Below, piece by piece: positions 46,053-58,400 of a stretch of DNA of 64,000 nt. How positions within the stretch are numbered: position 1 is the first letter of the stretch; each line of letters starts with the position of its first letter. The position numbers and the translations under genes are program-made. The notes below the pieces were generated by a model. The model had not been told where the DNA came from. It did not search any database and was given only the letters and a program-made list of their open reading frames with translations. The stretch spans positions 15,066,263-15,130,262 of the forward strand of contig NC_035169.2 in assembly GCF_001659605.2 (NCBI RefSeq), written 5' to 3'. Source of the DNA: Manihot esculenta (taxonomy: Eukaryota > Streptophyta > Magnoliopsida > Malpighiales > Euphorbiaceae).

Positions 46053-49000
46053 TTAAAAGAGATGGGGATATTGCTGGAGCATGGACTCCCGTGTCTCCCA
46101 GGTACATTCTTCCATATTGTGGTGGTTCCAAAGGACTTTCACCATCGGGATTTCCTTGTTCCTTAGCTTTTTGATATGAGTGTCAAGAATCCGCACTGGT
46201 TGTTCAACATAAGTGAGATCCTCTTGGATCTCCACATCAGGCTCACTAAGAACCTTGCCCGGATCTGACACGAACTTCCTCAACATGGAAACATGGAAAA
46301 CCGGATGGATTCTCTCCATAGAAGCAGGCAAGTCCAGCTTGTACGATACGTTCCCAACTTTTTGCAAGACCTCAAAGGGTCCGATGTACCGCGGAGCTAG
46401 CTTACCCTTCTTTCCGAACCGAACCACCCCTTTCATTGGGGACACCTTGAGCAATACTAGATCCCCCTCCTGAAACTCTACCTGTCTCCTGCGGATGTCT
46501 GCATAACTCTTCTGCCTGCTAGTAGCAGTCTTGATTCTTTCTCTGATCATGGGTACCACTCTGCTGGTGATCTCTACAAGCTCAGGCCCTGCTAAGGACC
46601 TCTCTCCAACCTCTTCCCAGCAAACAGGTGACCTGCACTTCCTCCCATACAAAGCTTCATATGGAGCCATCCCAATGCTAGCATGATAGCTGTTATTGTA
46701 GGCGAACTCTACCAAGGGTAGATGTTGCCTCCAAGAACCGCCAAAATCTAGCACACACATCCTGAGCATATCCTCTATTGTCTGGATGGTCCTCTCTGAT
46801 TGTCCATCAGTCTGGGGATGGAAAGCCGTACTGAAATCCAACCTGGTACCCATAGCATTCTGCAGACTCCGCCAAAACCTGGAGGTGAACTGGGTCCCTC
46901 TATCTGACACTATAGAAACTGGGACCCCATGCAGCCTGACAACTTCATCCACATAAACCTGCGCTAACTTATCCACAGAGTAGTTGCTCCTAACAGGGAT
47001 GAAGTGAGCAGATTTGGTGAGTCTGTCCACAATCACCCATATGGAGTCTAGTCTGTTGGATGTTGCCGGTAACCCCACTACAAAATCCATAGCGATATTC
47101 TCCCATTTCCACTCTGGAATCGGCAGTGGGTTAAGCATTCCAGCCGGCTTCTGATGTTCCAGCTTCACCCTCTGACATATTTCGCAGGCTGACACGAACT
47201 GTGCCACTTCCCTCTTCATAGCTGGCCACCAATACACTCCCTTCAGATCCTGGTACATCTTGGTGGCTCCAGGGTGAACACTGTACCTTGCATTATGAGC
47301 CTCTCTCATAATGTCTCCTTTTAGCCCGATGTCATCTGGTACACATAGTCTATTCCCATAGCGGAGGATCCCCTTACTATCGAACCTGAACTCACTGTTT
47401 TTGCCTGACTGAACAGTCCCGGCAATCTTTACTAACTCTGGGTCCTCATGCTGTTTCTGAGCCACCTGCTCCAGAAACACGGGTGTTACTTTCATCTGCG
47501 CAATCAAAGCACCTGTACCAGACAACTCCATCAGTAGACCCTCATTGATGAGTTTATATAATTCCTTCACCACCGGTCTCCTCTCTGCCGTGATGTGGGA
47601 TAGACTGCCAAGTGATTTCCGGCTTAAGGCATCAGCTACTACATTAGCCTTACCCGGATGGTACTGGATCTTGCAATCATAGTCACTCAACAGTTCTACC
47701 CATCTCCTCTGCCTCAAGTTCAGCTCTCTTTGGTTCAAGATGTGCTGCAGGCTCTTATGATCTGTGAAGATCTCACATTTTACCCCATAGAGGTAATGCC
47801 TCCACATCTTGAGGGCAAAGATAACTGCTGCCATTTCCAGGTCGTGTGTGGGGTAATTCAACTCATGCCTCTTCAGCTGTCTAGAAGCATAAGCGATCAC
47901 CTTACCATTCTGCATCAACACACAACCCAGGCCTACTCTGGATGCATCACAGAACACTGTGAAATCCTCATTGCTGTTTGGCAGAGCTAACACTGGTGCT
48001 GAAGTCAGCCTCTTCTTGAGCTCCTCAAAGTTTTCTTCACACTGATCGGTCCACTCGAATCTCTGATTCTTTCTGGTTAATCTGGTTAAAGGAGCTGCAA
48101 TCTTAAAGAAGTCCTGAACGAACCTCCTGTAGTAGCCAGCCAAACCCAAGAAGCTTCTGATCTCTGTCACTGAGGTGGGTCTTGGCCAGTTAGTCACAGC
48201 TTCAACCTTCTTGGGGTCCACTTCTATCCCATTCTCTGACACTATATGCCCCAAGAATGATATGCTCCTTAACCAGAACTCACACTTGGAGAACTTGGCA
48301 TACAAGCCATGTTCCCTCAAGGTCTGTAATACAATCCTCAGATGCTGGGCATGCTCCTCTGCATTCCTGGAATACACTAGGATATCATCTATAAAGACAA
48401 TAACGAAGTGATCCAGGTATGGTCTGAATACTCTGTTCATGAGGTCCATGAATGCTGCAGGGGCGTTAGTTAACCCAAACGGCATTACAAGGAACTCATA
48501 GTGCCCATATCTGGTCCTGAAAGCTGTCTTTGGTGTGTCTTCTTCCCTTATCCTCAGCTGATGGTACCCTGATCTTAGATCTATCTTGGAGAAACAACCC
48601 GCTCCTGCTAGCTGGTCGAATAGATCATCGATCCTTGGCAATGGGTACTTGTTCTTGGTAGTGACCTTGTTCAACTGCCTGTAGTCGATACAAAGTCTGA
48701 GGGATCCATCCTTCTTTCTCACAAAAAGCACTGGAGCACCCCAAGGTGAGGTACTCGGTCGGATGAAGCCCTTGTCTACCAGATCTTGCAACTGTTCTTT
48801 CAGTTCCTTCAATTCTGCTGGTGCCATCCTGTAGGGAGGGATAGAGATCGGTCTAGTTCCAGGCATCAATTCAATCTCGAACTCTATCTCCCTAGCAGGT
48901 GGTAGTCCTGGAAGCTCTTCTGGAAAGACATCCAGAAATTCTCTGACAACTGGCACTGAGGCTGGCTCCCTGACCTGACTATCTAGCTCTCTCACGTGAG

Positions 49001-51029
49001 CTACATACCCCTGACATCCCTTCCTAAGCAGCCTACGAGCCTGTAGGGCCGATATCAGACCTCTAGGCGTACCCCTCTTGTCTCCTCTGAAGACAACCTC
49101 TGACCCGTTCTGATCTCTGAACCTGACTACCTTGTCCCTGCAGTCCAAGGTAGCACCATGGGTAGATAGCCAATCCATCCCTAGAATGACGTCAAAATCT
49201 GTCAAATCTAGAACCACAAGGTCGGCAGAGGGGCATCTTCCCTCAACAAACACTGGACAGTACCGGCAGACTGACTCTGCCGCCGTCGGGTCACACTTGG
49301 GTCCACTGACCCATAGGGGACACTCTAACCCAGAGACCATCAACCCTAGCCTCTCAACTGCCCTCGGAGAAATAAAGGAATGAGATGCACCCGGGTCCAT
49401 TAATGCATACACATCAGAACACCCAATGATGAGATTACCTGACACCACGGTGTTGGATGTGTTCGCCTCCTGCTGAGTCATTGTGAAGATCCTGGCTGGA
49501 GCTGATGGACCTTCACCTCGGGAACCAGAAGAAAAGGCTGCCCCTCTCCCTCTACCTCTGCCACTGCCCTGTGTTGTGGCTGGAGCTGCTGGTTGTGCCA
49601 CACTACCCGAAGCTGTCTGTTGGGGCTGGCCCATGAAAGGCGCTCTAGGACAATCCCGAGCTATGTGTCCCTCCTGGCCACATCTGAAACATGCATTGGT
49701 CCCCCATCGACACGCTCCCTTGTGTGGCCTCCCACACCTTTGGCATTCTGCACCGTCCGAGCCTGAACTCGAGCCACCGCCTAATCCCAGACCGGATTTC
49801 AGCTTATTCCAGAACTTATTCTTCTTGGGCTTCTTAGTGCTACTCCATTTCTTACTACCTGAACTCTGAGTAGAGGGTCCTGGCCCTCCTCTGCCTGGGG
49901 TCTTAACCCCTGAAGACTGGGTCACTGACTGCTTCACTGACCCCTCAATTATGGCACTGGCCTCCATTCTTCGAGCCATATCTACCACCGTGTGAAAACT
50001 CTCCCTCTCAGCTGATTGAATCAATGAGGAGTACCTGGACTGTAATTTCATGACATATCTCCTGGCCTTCTTCACATCTGTATCTAGAGCTTGCCCTGCG
50101 AAGGGTAATAGCTCCAGAAATCTGTCTGTGTACTCCTCTATGCTCATGTCTTCTGTCTGTCTCAGTTGTTCAAACTCAATCATCTTCAACTCTCTGGAAC
50201 TATCTGGAAATGCCCATCCAGCAAACTCATTGGCAAATTCCTCCCATGTCATACTGTCTAGTCTCGGGTCTACATAGCACTTGAACCATTCCTTTGCCTT
50301 TTTGCACTTCAGGGTGAACCCTGCCATCTCAATGGCTCTTCTATCATCTGCCCCTAGCTCATCAGTGATCGTCTTCACTGCTCTCAGGTATTCAAAGGGA
50401 TCATCCCCTGACTTATATTTAGGAGCATCCAACTTAAGGTAAGCTGTCATTTTCACCTTACTCCCACTGGCTGAGCTAGGTCTAGGAGGTTGAGTATCTG
50501 GGGCTACTGGTTCTGTAGGAGGTGGAGGTGGGGATGCAGCATTCCCCGAGGTGGGGTTTGCTGGGTGAGGATGGAAGGATGAGGGTGGATAGGCTGGGTA
50601 CTGTGGGTACGGTGGATAGAAAGGTGGATAAGGCATGTGAGTAGGGTAGGGATTAAAGCTGGAGTAATCCGACGTACTTCCCATCGGATACCCGGGACTC
50701 TGTGCATAGGGTGGGTAATAGGGTGGAAAACCATACCCCGAGGCCTGAGTGCCTCCTTGTGACTCCCCTGTCCCTTCCTCTGACATGCCAACATCCAGAT
50801 TCCCATCCCTTCTCTGATCTTCTTCCATAACCTCCCTCACATCTGAAGAACTTCCTCCTCTTTCTGTCCCCCTTCTGCTAGTATCAAAAGACCTTCTAGG
50901 GTCCCTTGATACTCTTTCTCTGTTTGTTCTGCATGACATTGCCCTAGGCAATGTGGGAGGACGGGCGCTTGTGCCCTCATCCTCTGGTGGGACTCCTGTC
51001 AATCGTGCAGATCGACGAGTTCCTCTCAT
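46053..51029 (-). CDS. gag-pol: Element F gag-pol polyprotein with chromodomain, intact
   Basis: An uninterrupted 1658-codon frame starts at the conserved ATG of [10 protein letters not shown] (51027-51029). The frame is also open 18 codons upstream, but that part is not shared. It carries in order: a Tyr/Pro-rich gag segment, capsid, [12 protein letters not shown] and [14 protein letters not shown] zinc motifs, protease MDPGASHSF, reverse transcriptase with MPFGLTNAP and FIDD (residues 879-882), RNase H ([10 protein letters not shown]), the integrase zinc region, an integrase core with [10 protein letters not shown] and QSERTIQ, and a chromodomain ending [17 protein letters not shown]. All catalytic positions I can check are present. 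One oddity is Thr where relatives have Pro after the second integrase Asp motif (DRGTQ for DRGPQ). With near-identical LTRs this is the likeliest functional copy in the window. Confidence 0.96.
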   Translation of the reverse strand: MRGTRRSARLTGVPPEDEGTSARPPTLPRAMSCRTNRERVSRDPRRSFDTSRRGTERGGSSSDVREVMEEDQRRDGNLDVGMSEEGTGESQGGTQASGYGFPPYYPPYAQSPGYPMGSTSDYSSFNPYPTHMPYPPFYPPYPQYPAYPPSSFHPHPANPTSGNAASPPPPPTEPVAPDTQPPRPSSASGSKVKMTAYLKLDAPKYKSGDDPFEYLRAVKTITDELGADDRRAIEMAGFTLKCKKAKEWFKCYVDPRLDSMTWEEFANEFAGWAFPDSSRELKMIEFEQLRQTEDMSIEEYTDRFLELLPFAGQALDTDVKKARRYVMKLQSRYSSLIQSAERESFHTVVDMARRMEASAIIEGSVKQSVTQSSGVKTPGRGGPGPSTQSSGSKKWSSTKKPKKNKFWNKLKSGLGLGGGSSSGSDGAECQRCGRPHKGACRWGTNACFRCGQEGHIARDCPRAPFMGQPQQTASGSVAQPAAPATTQGSGRGRGRGAAFSSGSRGEGPSAPARIFTMTQQEANTSNTVVSGNLIIGCSDVYALMDPGASHSFISPRAVERLGLMVSGLECPLWVSGPKCDPTAAESVCRYCPVFVEGRCPSADLVVLDLTDFDVILGMDWLSTHGATLDCRDKVVRFRDQNGSEVVFRGDKRGTPRGLISALQARRLLRKGCQGYVAHVRELDSQVREPASVPVVREFLDVFPEELPGLPPAREIEFEIELMPGTRPISIPPYRMAPAELKELKEQLQDLVDKGFIRPSTSPWGAPVLFVRKKDGSLRLCIDYRQLNKVTTKNKYPLPRIDDLFDQLAGAGCFSKIDLRSGYHQLRIREEDTPKTAFRTRYGHYEFLVMPFGLTNAPAAFMDLMNRVFRPYLDHFVIVFIDDILVYSRNAEEHAQHLRIVLQTLREHGLYAKFSKCEFWLRSISFLGHIVSENGIEVDPKKVEAVTNWPRPTSVTEIRSFLGLAGYYRRFVQDFFKIAAPLTRLTRKNQRFEWTDQCEENFEELKKRLTSAPVLALPNSNEDFTVFCDASRVGLGCVLMQNGKVIAYASRQLKRHELNYPTHDLEMAAVIFALKMWRHYLYGVKCEIFTDHKSLQHILNQRELNLRQRRWVELLSDYDCKIQYHPGKANVVADALSRKSLGSLSHITAERRPVVKELYKLINEGLLMELSGTGALIAQMKVTPVFLEQVAQKQHEDPELVKIAGTVQSGKNSEFRFDSKGILRYGNRLCVPDDIGLKGDIMREAHNARYSVHPGATKMYQDLKGVYWWPAMKREVAQFVSACEICQRVKLEHQKPAGMLNPLPIPEWKWENIAMDFVVGLPATSNRLDSIWVIVDRLTKSAHFIPVRSNYSVDKLAQVYVDEVVRLHGVPVSIVSDRGTQFTSRFWRSLQNAMGTRLDFSTAFHPQTDGQSERTIQTIEDMLRMCVLDFGGSWRQHLPLVEFAYNNSYHASIGMAPYEALYGRKCRSPVCWEEVGERSLAGPELVEITSRVVPMIRERIKTATSRQKSYADIRRRQVEFQEGDLVLLKVSPMKGVVRFGKKGKLAPRYIGPFEVLQKVGNVSYKLDLPASMERIHPVFHVSMLRKFVSDPGKVLSEPDVEIQEDLTYVEQPVRILDTHIKKLRNKEIPMVKVLWNHHNMEECTWETRESMLQQYPHLF

Positions 51030-51279
51030 TCTGTTTCTGAAAAACAGCACATAACTCACAAGCATTAGCATCATATGGTTCATGTGGAGTCACATGAACC
51101 TACATCACATACATGGCAAACATAGCATATCATTTATGCGCATGAATATAGTCATGGCATATCACATCATCATAGCAAGACAGGACTCTACATCCTATCC
51201 TAGTGGACATGACCTTTCCTATTGTGCTTGACCCTCTAATACTTCTATGAGCCCGACACGCTAGGTCCGACCATGTGAA

Positions 51280-51297
51280 CCTAGGGCTCTGATACCA
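51280..51297 (-). promoter_or_regulatory. Element F primer-binding site (tRNA-iMet)
   Basis: Minus strand TGGTATCAGAGCCCTAGG, three bases from the 5' LTR boundary (51301). Confidence 0.92.
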
Positions 51298-51300
51298 CTC

Positions 51301-53503
51301 TGTAACGCCCCGGAAATCCGGACCGCTACCGGCGCTAGGATTCAGGTCGGCTTAAGGCCGCCGGAAACCGTAGCAAGCCTACATACATCCTGTTTACCTG
51401 TTTAATCCCATACATGATCAACGAACATACATAAGAATTAAAAACTTTTCTTTTTCTTCATTTACCAAACTCAACCTGTGCATGCACTATGTTCATCATA
51501 TACATAAACATTAATCCCTCTGTGGGATTTCATCAAAGCCTCGATGGGCAATATATATCCTGTGTTGAGTTGGTTCACATATACATCATAAAATAAGATC
51601 ATGTACATACCAAGGGATTAACATATACTATGGTCAAGCACAACTCTATCCTCAATAACATAATTACATAAACATAACTGTTCAAAACTTTACATTACAT
51701 TCTTATCATTTGTCATGTCCACATACTCTAGCTATTACATATATATTACTTTTCTCTTCTTTTCTTCTCTATCAAACCCATACCTGCAAACCTGGGGTTA
51801 GGGGAGAGGGGTGAGCTAGATGCCCAGTGAGTAGAACTATATAAAAAAATATTTAAAACATGCTATAATGGAATGCATCATTGCACAAACATTTCACATC
51901 ATGGAAGGACCGACCCAAAAATCCCTCAGCTTCATGCCCGGCCCTATTATGGGCACCACAGGACTTCGTATTGCCCGGCCCTATTATGGGCACCACAGGA
52001 CTTCGTAAATCGGAGCTATTGCCCGGCCCTATTATGGGCACCACAGGACTTCGTACACAGGACTAGTGAGTCGTGCAATGTCCCTCCTCATCAACCACAA
52101 TATAATAATGCAATGTAGCATATTCGTGATTCTAATGCAAACATCCTATATTATAGTCATGATGCATGAAACATGATAAAATATTCACTTTCTTAATTTA
52201 AAAGATTAAGTATAGTTCCACTCACCTCAGGCTGACTCTGTCAAACTCTCAGCAGCTGGCTCACTGCTGGGGTCCTTGGTTCCTCGGGTCCGAACCTACA
52301 CAGGTGGACTCCAATGAGGGACCAACATATATAAACATAACTCTAATATATATCCCCCAAAAACCCCCTAAAACATCCTGAAATCATCACATGAAAATAT
52401 GCATGGAGTGGCTGAACAGGGCACTTTCGGCGGCACCTTCGGCGGCCGAAGTCCTGGACAGAGACGAAACTCGGGTAGGTTCGGCGGCACCTTCGGCGGC
52501 CGAAAGTGCCAGACAGAGACGAAAGTCTCTTTTCGGGGGCAACTTCGGCAGCCGAAAGGCCTGCCTCCCCAGCCATGTTCGGCGGCCGAAAGTACCTTCG
52601 GCTGCCGAACCTGGTTTCTGCCAAAGGGCAGAAACTTGGCTTCCTTTGCACATTTCGCCTCCAAATCTATAAATCATGCATATTTTTCAACCAAAGCATG
52701 CATACAAGTTCCTAGGGGCCTCAGACATGCATATACCCCCTCTACAACACTTCATTCATACACAATCAAGCTACATTGTTCATCAAAGCATCAAAACCAT
52801 AAACTTATCAACAAACCTAAACATGCATCTCTACCCCATAGATCTTGCATAAAACTTGTTTAAAACATAATGTAAGCTAGAGATCGACTCTTACCTCTTG
52901 AAGATCGAGAGTGGAGGCGATCTAACTTGGAGTTGGGAGAGATTGAGCTCCTTGGGTCTCCAAGTTCAAAACTTGCTCAAAACTCGTTTCAAAAGCTTAA
53001 AAACTTCAAAGCAAGATGAAGACTTGTTAAAACCATGAAAGATCTAAAGGAAACACTCAAGATCGAGGGAGGAGCGGCGGAGACTCACCTTGGCCGACAA
53101 TGGGAGAGAAAAAGCTCGCCCGTGCGGACCAAGGGGACCCTTTTATAGTGGCTGGCCAGGCCACGTTCGGGGGCCGAATGTGCCTCCGTATCCATGCAAT
53201 GTTCGGCGGCCGAACATAAGGTTCGGCGGCCGAACCTGCACTTCCCTCACTTAGACTTTCGGGGGCCTAACGTGCCTCCCAAAGTCCATGCATGTTCGGC
53301 GGCCGAAAGTGAGTTTCGGCGGCCGAACCTGGGTTTTTCCTTAAAGAATTTTCATGCTAAAACTTATTTAAAATCATACTTAAAAACATTAAAAACATGA
53401 AAACATTTTATAAAAACATGCTTTTACCCTTCTAGAGGTTTCCGACACCCAAATTCCATCGGACGGTGGAAATTCCGATACCGGAGTCTAGTCGGGTATT
53501 ACA
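51301..53503 (-). repeat. Element F 5' LTR
   Basis: It is 2203 bp, identical to the 3' LTR except at 52642. The TATA box on the minus strand is at 53138-53147. Donor-like sites GTGAG (exon end at 53099) and GTAAG (exon end at 52895) lie downstream of it. Confidence 0.96.
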
Positions 53504-53508
53504 CTGGG

Positions 53509-55273
53509 GGAAAAGGGAGAGGGGTGAGCTAAAAGCCCAGTGAGTAGAGCTATTAAAACACATCAACACTATGCTCTATGAAATGCATCATAACACAAAC
53601 AATTCACATAAGGGTTGGGCGAACTCGTCACCAATTAGTCCAAGTTAACTCTGTGCCAGGCCTGTAGAATGGGGTCCTGGTCTTTCCTGTCAGAACATAC
53701 ATTACTTACCATTTTCCCAGGGCCTCCTCTGGCTCCTGGTCTTCAAGTCCCATAACCGTGCCTTACTCTGTGCCAGGCCTGTAGACTGGGGCCTGGACTT
53801 GTTTACTCTGTGCCAGGCCTGTAGCATGGGGCCTGGTCTTCCTGTCTTGAACTAACTGGGTCATCCGACATTCACCCACAACAACAACAATTTATGCAAT
53901 GCGGCATATTCGTGAAAACTAATGCAATCATCCTATTGCATAATCATGATGCATGAAACATGATAAAGCATTTAATTTAAAAGATTAAGTTATAGTTCCA
54001 CTCACCTCTGGCTGACTCTGACAATACCGAAGCAGCTGAACTCACTGCTGGGGTCCTCGGTTCCTCGGGTCCGAACCTACACAGGTGGACTCAAATGAGG
54101 GACCAAACATACCTGAACATAACTCTAAAATATTCCCCAAAAACCCCCTAAAACATCCTGAAAATATCACATAGAGATATGCATGAAATGGCTGAACAAG
54201 GCACTTTCGGCGGCACCTTCGGCGGCCGAAAGTCCTGGACAGAGACGAAACTCAGGTAGGTTCGGCGGCACCTTCGGCGGCCGAAAGTCCCAGACAGAGA
54301 CGAAAGTCTCTTTTCGGGGGCAACTTCGGCAGCCGAAAGGCCTGCCTCCCCAGCCATGTTCGGCGGCCGAAAGTGCCTTCGGCTGCCGAACCTGGTTTCT
54401 GCCAAAGGGCAGAAACTTGGCTCCTTTGTGCATTTCGCCTCCAAACCTTCCAAACATGCATATTTTTCAACCAAAGCATGCATACAAGTTCCTAGGGGCC
54501 TCAAACATGCATATACCCCATCTACAACACTTCAATCTCACACAATCAAGCTACATTGTTCAAAACATCAATATAGACCCATAGGTTCAACATATGCCCT
54601 AACATGCATTCTATCCCTTAAAACTTCATAAAACTTGTTTAAATCATACATTGAGCTTAAGATCGGCTCTTACCTCTTGAAGATCGAGGGTTGAGGAGAT
54701 CTAAACTTGGAGATGGGAGAAGTTCCAACTTTTGGTCTCCAAGCTCCAAAACTCGTTCTAAGCTCAAAGATCTTCAAAACCAAAGTTATAAACTTGTAAA
54801 GATCATGGAAAAAGGAAGGAAAAACTCAAGATTGGGGAAGGAAGGCGGAATGCTCACCTTGGCCGAAATGGGAAGAAAAAGCTCGCCCATTTTCGGCTAA
54901 GGGACCCTTTTATAGGTGGCTGGCCAGGCCACGTTCGGGGGCCGAATGTGCCTCCGCATCCATGCAATGTTCGGCGGCCGAACTTGACTTTCGGCGGCCG
55001 AACCTGGACTTCCCCTCACTCATGCTTTCGGGGGCCTAACGTGCCTCCAAAACACATGCATGTTCGGCGGCCGAACTTGACTTTCGGCGGCCGAACCTGG
55101 GTTTTCCTCCAATGCTATTTTCATGCAAAAACTCATTTTATTTAATACTTAAAACCATTAAAAACATGAAAACATTTCATAAAAATATGATTCTACCCTT
55201 CTAGAGGTCTCCGACATCCGAGGTTCCACCGCACGGTAGGAATTCTGATACCGGAGTCTAGCCGGGTATTACA
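53509..55273 (-). repeat. Element D 3' LTR, inner part
   Basis: These are the remaining 1765 bp of the D 3' LTR, at constant offset to 61139-62903. Seven of the eight LTR differences lie here. It contains a minisatellite with TGTGCCAGGCCTGTAG (53650-53845) and TTCGGCGGCCGAA clusters (54205-54395, 54930-55105). Confidence 0.94.
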
Positions 55274-55310
55274 TTCTCCCCCCCTTAAGAACATTCGTCC
55301 CCGAATGTTC
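55274..55310 (-). promoter_or_regulatory. Element D polypurine tract and stem-loop
   Basis: GAACATTCG / CGAATGTTC hairpin (55289-55310) followed on the minus strand by TTAAGGGGGGGAGAA at the LTR border. Confidence 0.85.
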
Positions 55311-55404
55311 CTCAACTAACATACAAAGCATGGCATCAATCATAACATACAACATAGCATACAATATATCATACATGCAACACATAGAATTACTAACACT
55401 CACC

Positions 55405-58400
55405 TCAAAACAGATGGGGGTATTGCTGGAGCATGGACTCCCGTGTCTCCCAGGTGCATTCTTCAATATTGTGGTGGTTCCAAAGGACTTTCACCATTGG
55501 GATTTCCTTGTTTCTTAACTTTCTGATCTGGGTGTCAAGAATCCGCACTGGCTGCTCAACATAGGTGAGATCCTCTTGGATCTCCACATCAGGCTCACTA
55601 AGAACCTTGCCCGGATCTGACACGAACTTTCTCAACATAGAAACATGGAAAACCGGATGGATTCTCTCCATTGAAGCAGGTAAATCCAGCTTGTACGATA
55701 CATTCCCAATCTCTTGCAAGACTTCGAAGGGTCCGATGTACCGCGGAGCCAGCTTACCCTTTTTCCCGAACCGAACCACTCCTTTCATTGGAGACACCTT
55801 GAGTAATACCAGATCCCCCTCCTGAAACTCTACTAGTCTTCTGCGGATGTCTGCATAACTCTTCTGTCTGCTTGCAGCTGTCTTGATTCTTTCTCTGATC
55901 ATGGGCACCACCCTGCTGGTGATCTCTACTAGCTCGGGTCCTACTAAAGACCTCTCTCCTACCTCTTCCCAGCAAACAGGTGATCTGCACTTCCTTCCAT
56001 ATAAAGCTTCATATGGAGCCATCCCGATGCTAGCATGATGGCTGTTATTGTAGGCAAACTCCACCAAAGGTAGATGCTGCCTCCAAGAACCGCCAAAGTC
56101 CAGCACACACATTCTGAGCATATCTTCTATGGTCTGGATGGTCCTCTCTGACTGTCCGTCTGTCTGTGGATGGAAGGCAGTGCTGAAATCCAACCTAGTA
56201 CCCATAGCATTCTGCAGACTCCGCCAAAATCTAGAGGTGAACTGGGGCCCTCTATCTGACACTATAGAAACAGGAACCCCATGCAGTCTGACTATCTCAT
56301 CAACGTACACCTGCGCCAACTTGTCCACAGAATAGCCACTCCTGACAGGGATAAAGTGAGCAGATTTGGTGAGTCTGTCCACAATCACCCATATGGAGTC
56401 CAATCTGTTGGACGTCGCCGGTAACCCCACTACGAAGTCCATAGCTATATTCTCCCATTTCCACTCTGGAATAGGTAGCGGGTTAAGCGTTCCAGCCGGC
56501 TTCTGATGTTCCAGCTTCACCCTCTGACAAACTTCGCAGGCGGACACAAACTGTGCCACTTCTTTCTTCATAGCTGGCCACCAATAAACTTTCTTCAGAT
56601 CCTGATACATTTTGGTGGCTCCGGGGTGAATGCTGTATCTTGCATTATGAGCCTCTCTCATAATGTCTCCTTTTAGCCCAATGTCATCTGGTACACACAA
56701 TCGACTCCCATAGCGGAGGATCCCCTTGTTGTCAAATCTGAACTCGCTGCCTTTGCCCGACTGAACAGTCCTGGCAATCTTTACTAACTCTGGGTCCTCA
56801 TGCTGTTTCTGAGCCACCTGCTCCAGAAACACGGGTGTCACTTTCATCTGAGCAACCAAAGCACCTGTACCAGACAACTCCAACTGTAGACCTTCCTCAA
56901 TGAGCTTGTAAAACTCCTTCACCACTGGTCTCCTCTCTGCCGTGATGTGGGATAGACTGCCTAGTGACTTCCGGCTTAGGGCGTCTGCCACAACATTCGC
57001 CTTACCCGGATGATACTGAATCTTGCAATCATAGTCACTCAGCAACTCTACCCATCTCCTCTGTCTCAAATTCAAATCTCTTTGACTCAGGATGTACTGC
57101 AGGCTTTTATGATCAGTGAAGATCTCACATTTTACCCCATAGAGGTAATGCCTCCACATCTTGAGTGCAAAGATTACTGCTGCCATCTCAAGGTCATGTG
57201 TGGGGTAATTCAACTCATGCTTCTTTAGCTGCCTAGAAGCATAAGCAATCACCCTCTCATTCTGCATAAGCACACAACCCAGTCCCACACGGGACGCATC
57301 ACAAAAGACTGTAAAGTCCTCTCCACTAGATGGCAGAGCTAAAACTGGTGCTGAAGTCAACCTCTTCTTAAGCTCTTCAAAACTCTCCTCGCACTGGTCG
57401 GTCCACAGAAACTTCTGATTCTTCCTGGTTAGTCTGGTTAGAGGAGCTGCTATCCTTGAGAAGTCCTGAACGAACCTCCTGTAGTAACCTGCCAAACCCA
57501 AGAAACTCCTGATCTCTGTCACTGAAGTGGGTCGAGGCCAGTTAGCCACAGTCTCTGTCTTCTTGGGGTCTACCTCTATTCCATTCTCTGACACTACATG
57601 CCCCAAGAATGAAATGCTCCTCAGCCAGAACTCACACTTTGAGAACTTGGCATACAAGCCATGCTCCCTCAAGGTCTGCAAAACCAACCGCAGATGATGG
57701 GCATGCTCCTCTGCATTCCTGGAATACACTAAGATATCATCTATGAAGACAATAACAAAGTGATCCAGGTACTGGCTAAACACTCTATTCATGAGATCCA
57801 TGAATGCTGCAGGGGCGTTAGTTAACTCGAACGGCATCACAAGGAACTCAAAATGCCCATATTTGGTCCTGAAAGCTGTCTTTGGTACGTCCTCTTCCCT
57901 GATCCTCAACTGATGGTACCCCGATCTCAGATCTATTTTGGAGAAACAACCCGCTCCTGCTAGCTGGTCGAATAGATCGTCGATCCTTGGCAATGGGTAC
58001 TTATTCTTGGTAGTGACTTTGTTCAACTGCCTGTAGTCGATACAAAGTCTAAGGGATCCATCCTTCTTTCTCACAAACAAAACTGGAGCACCCCAGGGTG
58101 AGGTACTCGGTCGGATGAAGCCCTTGTCTACCAGCTCCTGTAACTGCTCCTTCAACTCTTTCAATTCTGCTGGCGCCATCCTGTAGGGAGGGATAGAGAT
58201 CGGTCGGGTTCCAGGCATCAGTTCTATCTCGAACTCTATCTCCCTAGCAGGTGGTAAACCTGGCAGTTCGTCTGGGAACACATCTAAGAACTCTCTAACC
58301 ACTGGCACTGAGGCGGGCTCTCTAACCTGACTATTAAGCTCTCTCACATGAGCCAAGTACCCCTGACATCCCCTCCTAAGCAACCTACGAGCCTGAAGAG

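Larger units (their letters stand above)
43751..53503 (-). mobile_element. Element F: very young full-length Tekay-type element
   Basis: The element is 9753 bp with target duplication CTGGG (43746-43750 and 53504-53508). Its LTRs, 43751-45953 and 51301-53503, are both 2203 bp and differ at a single base by my comparison (C at 45092, T at 52642). Primer site, open gag-pol frame, stem-loop and purine tract are all present. It is the innermost layer of the nest and the best candidate for a recently active copy. Confidence 0.97.
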
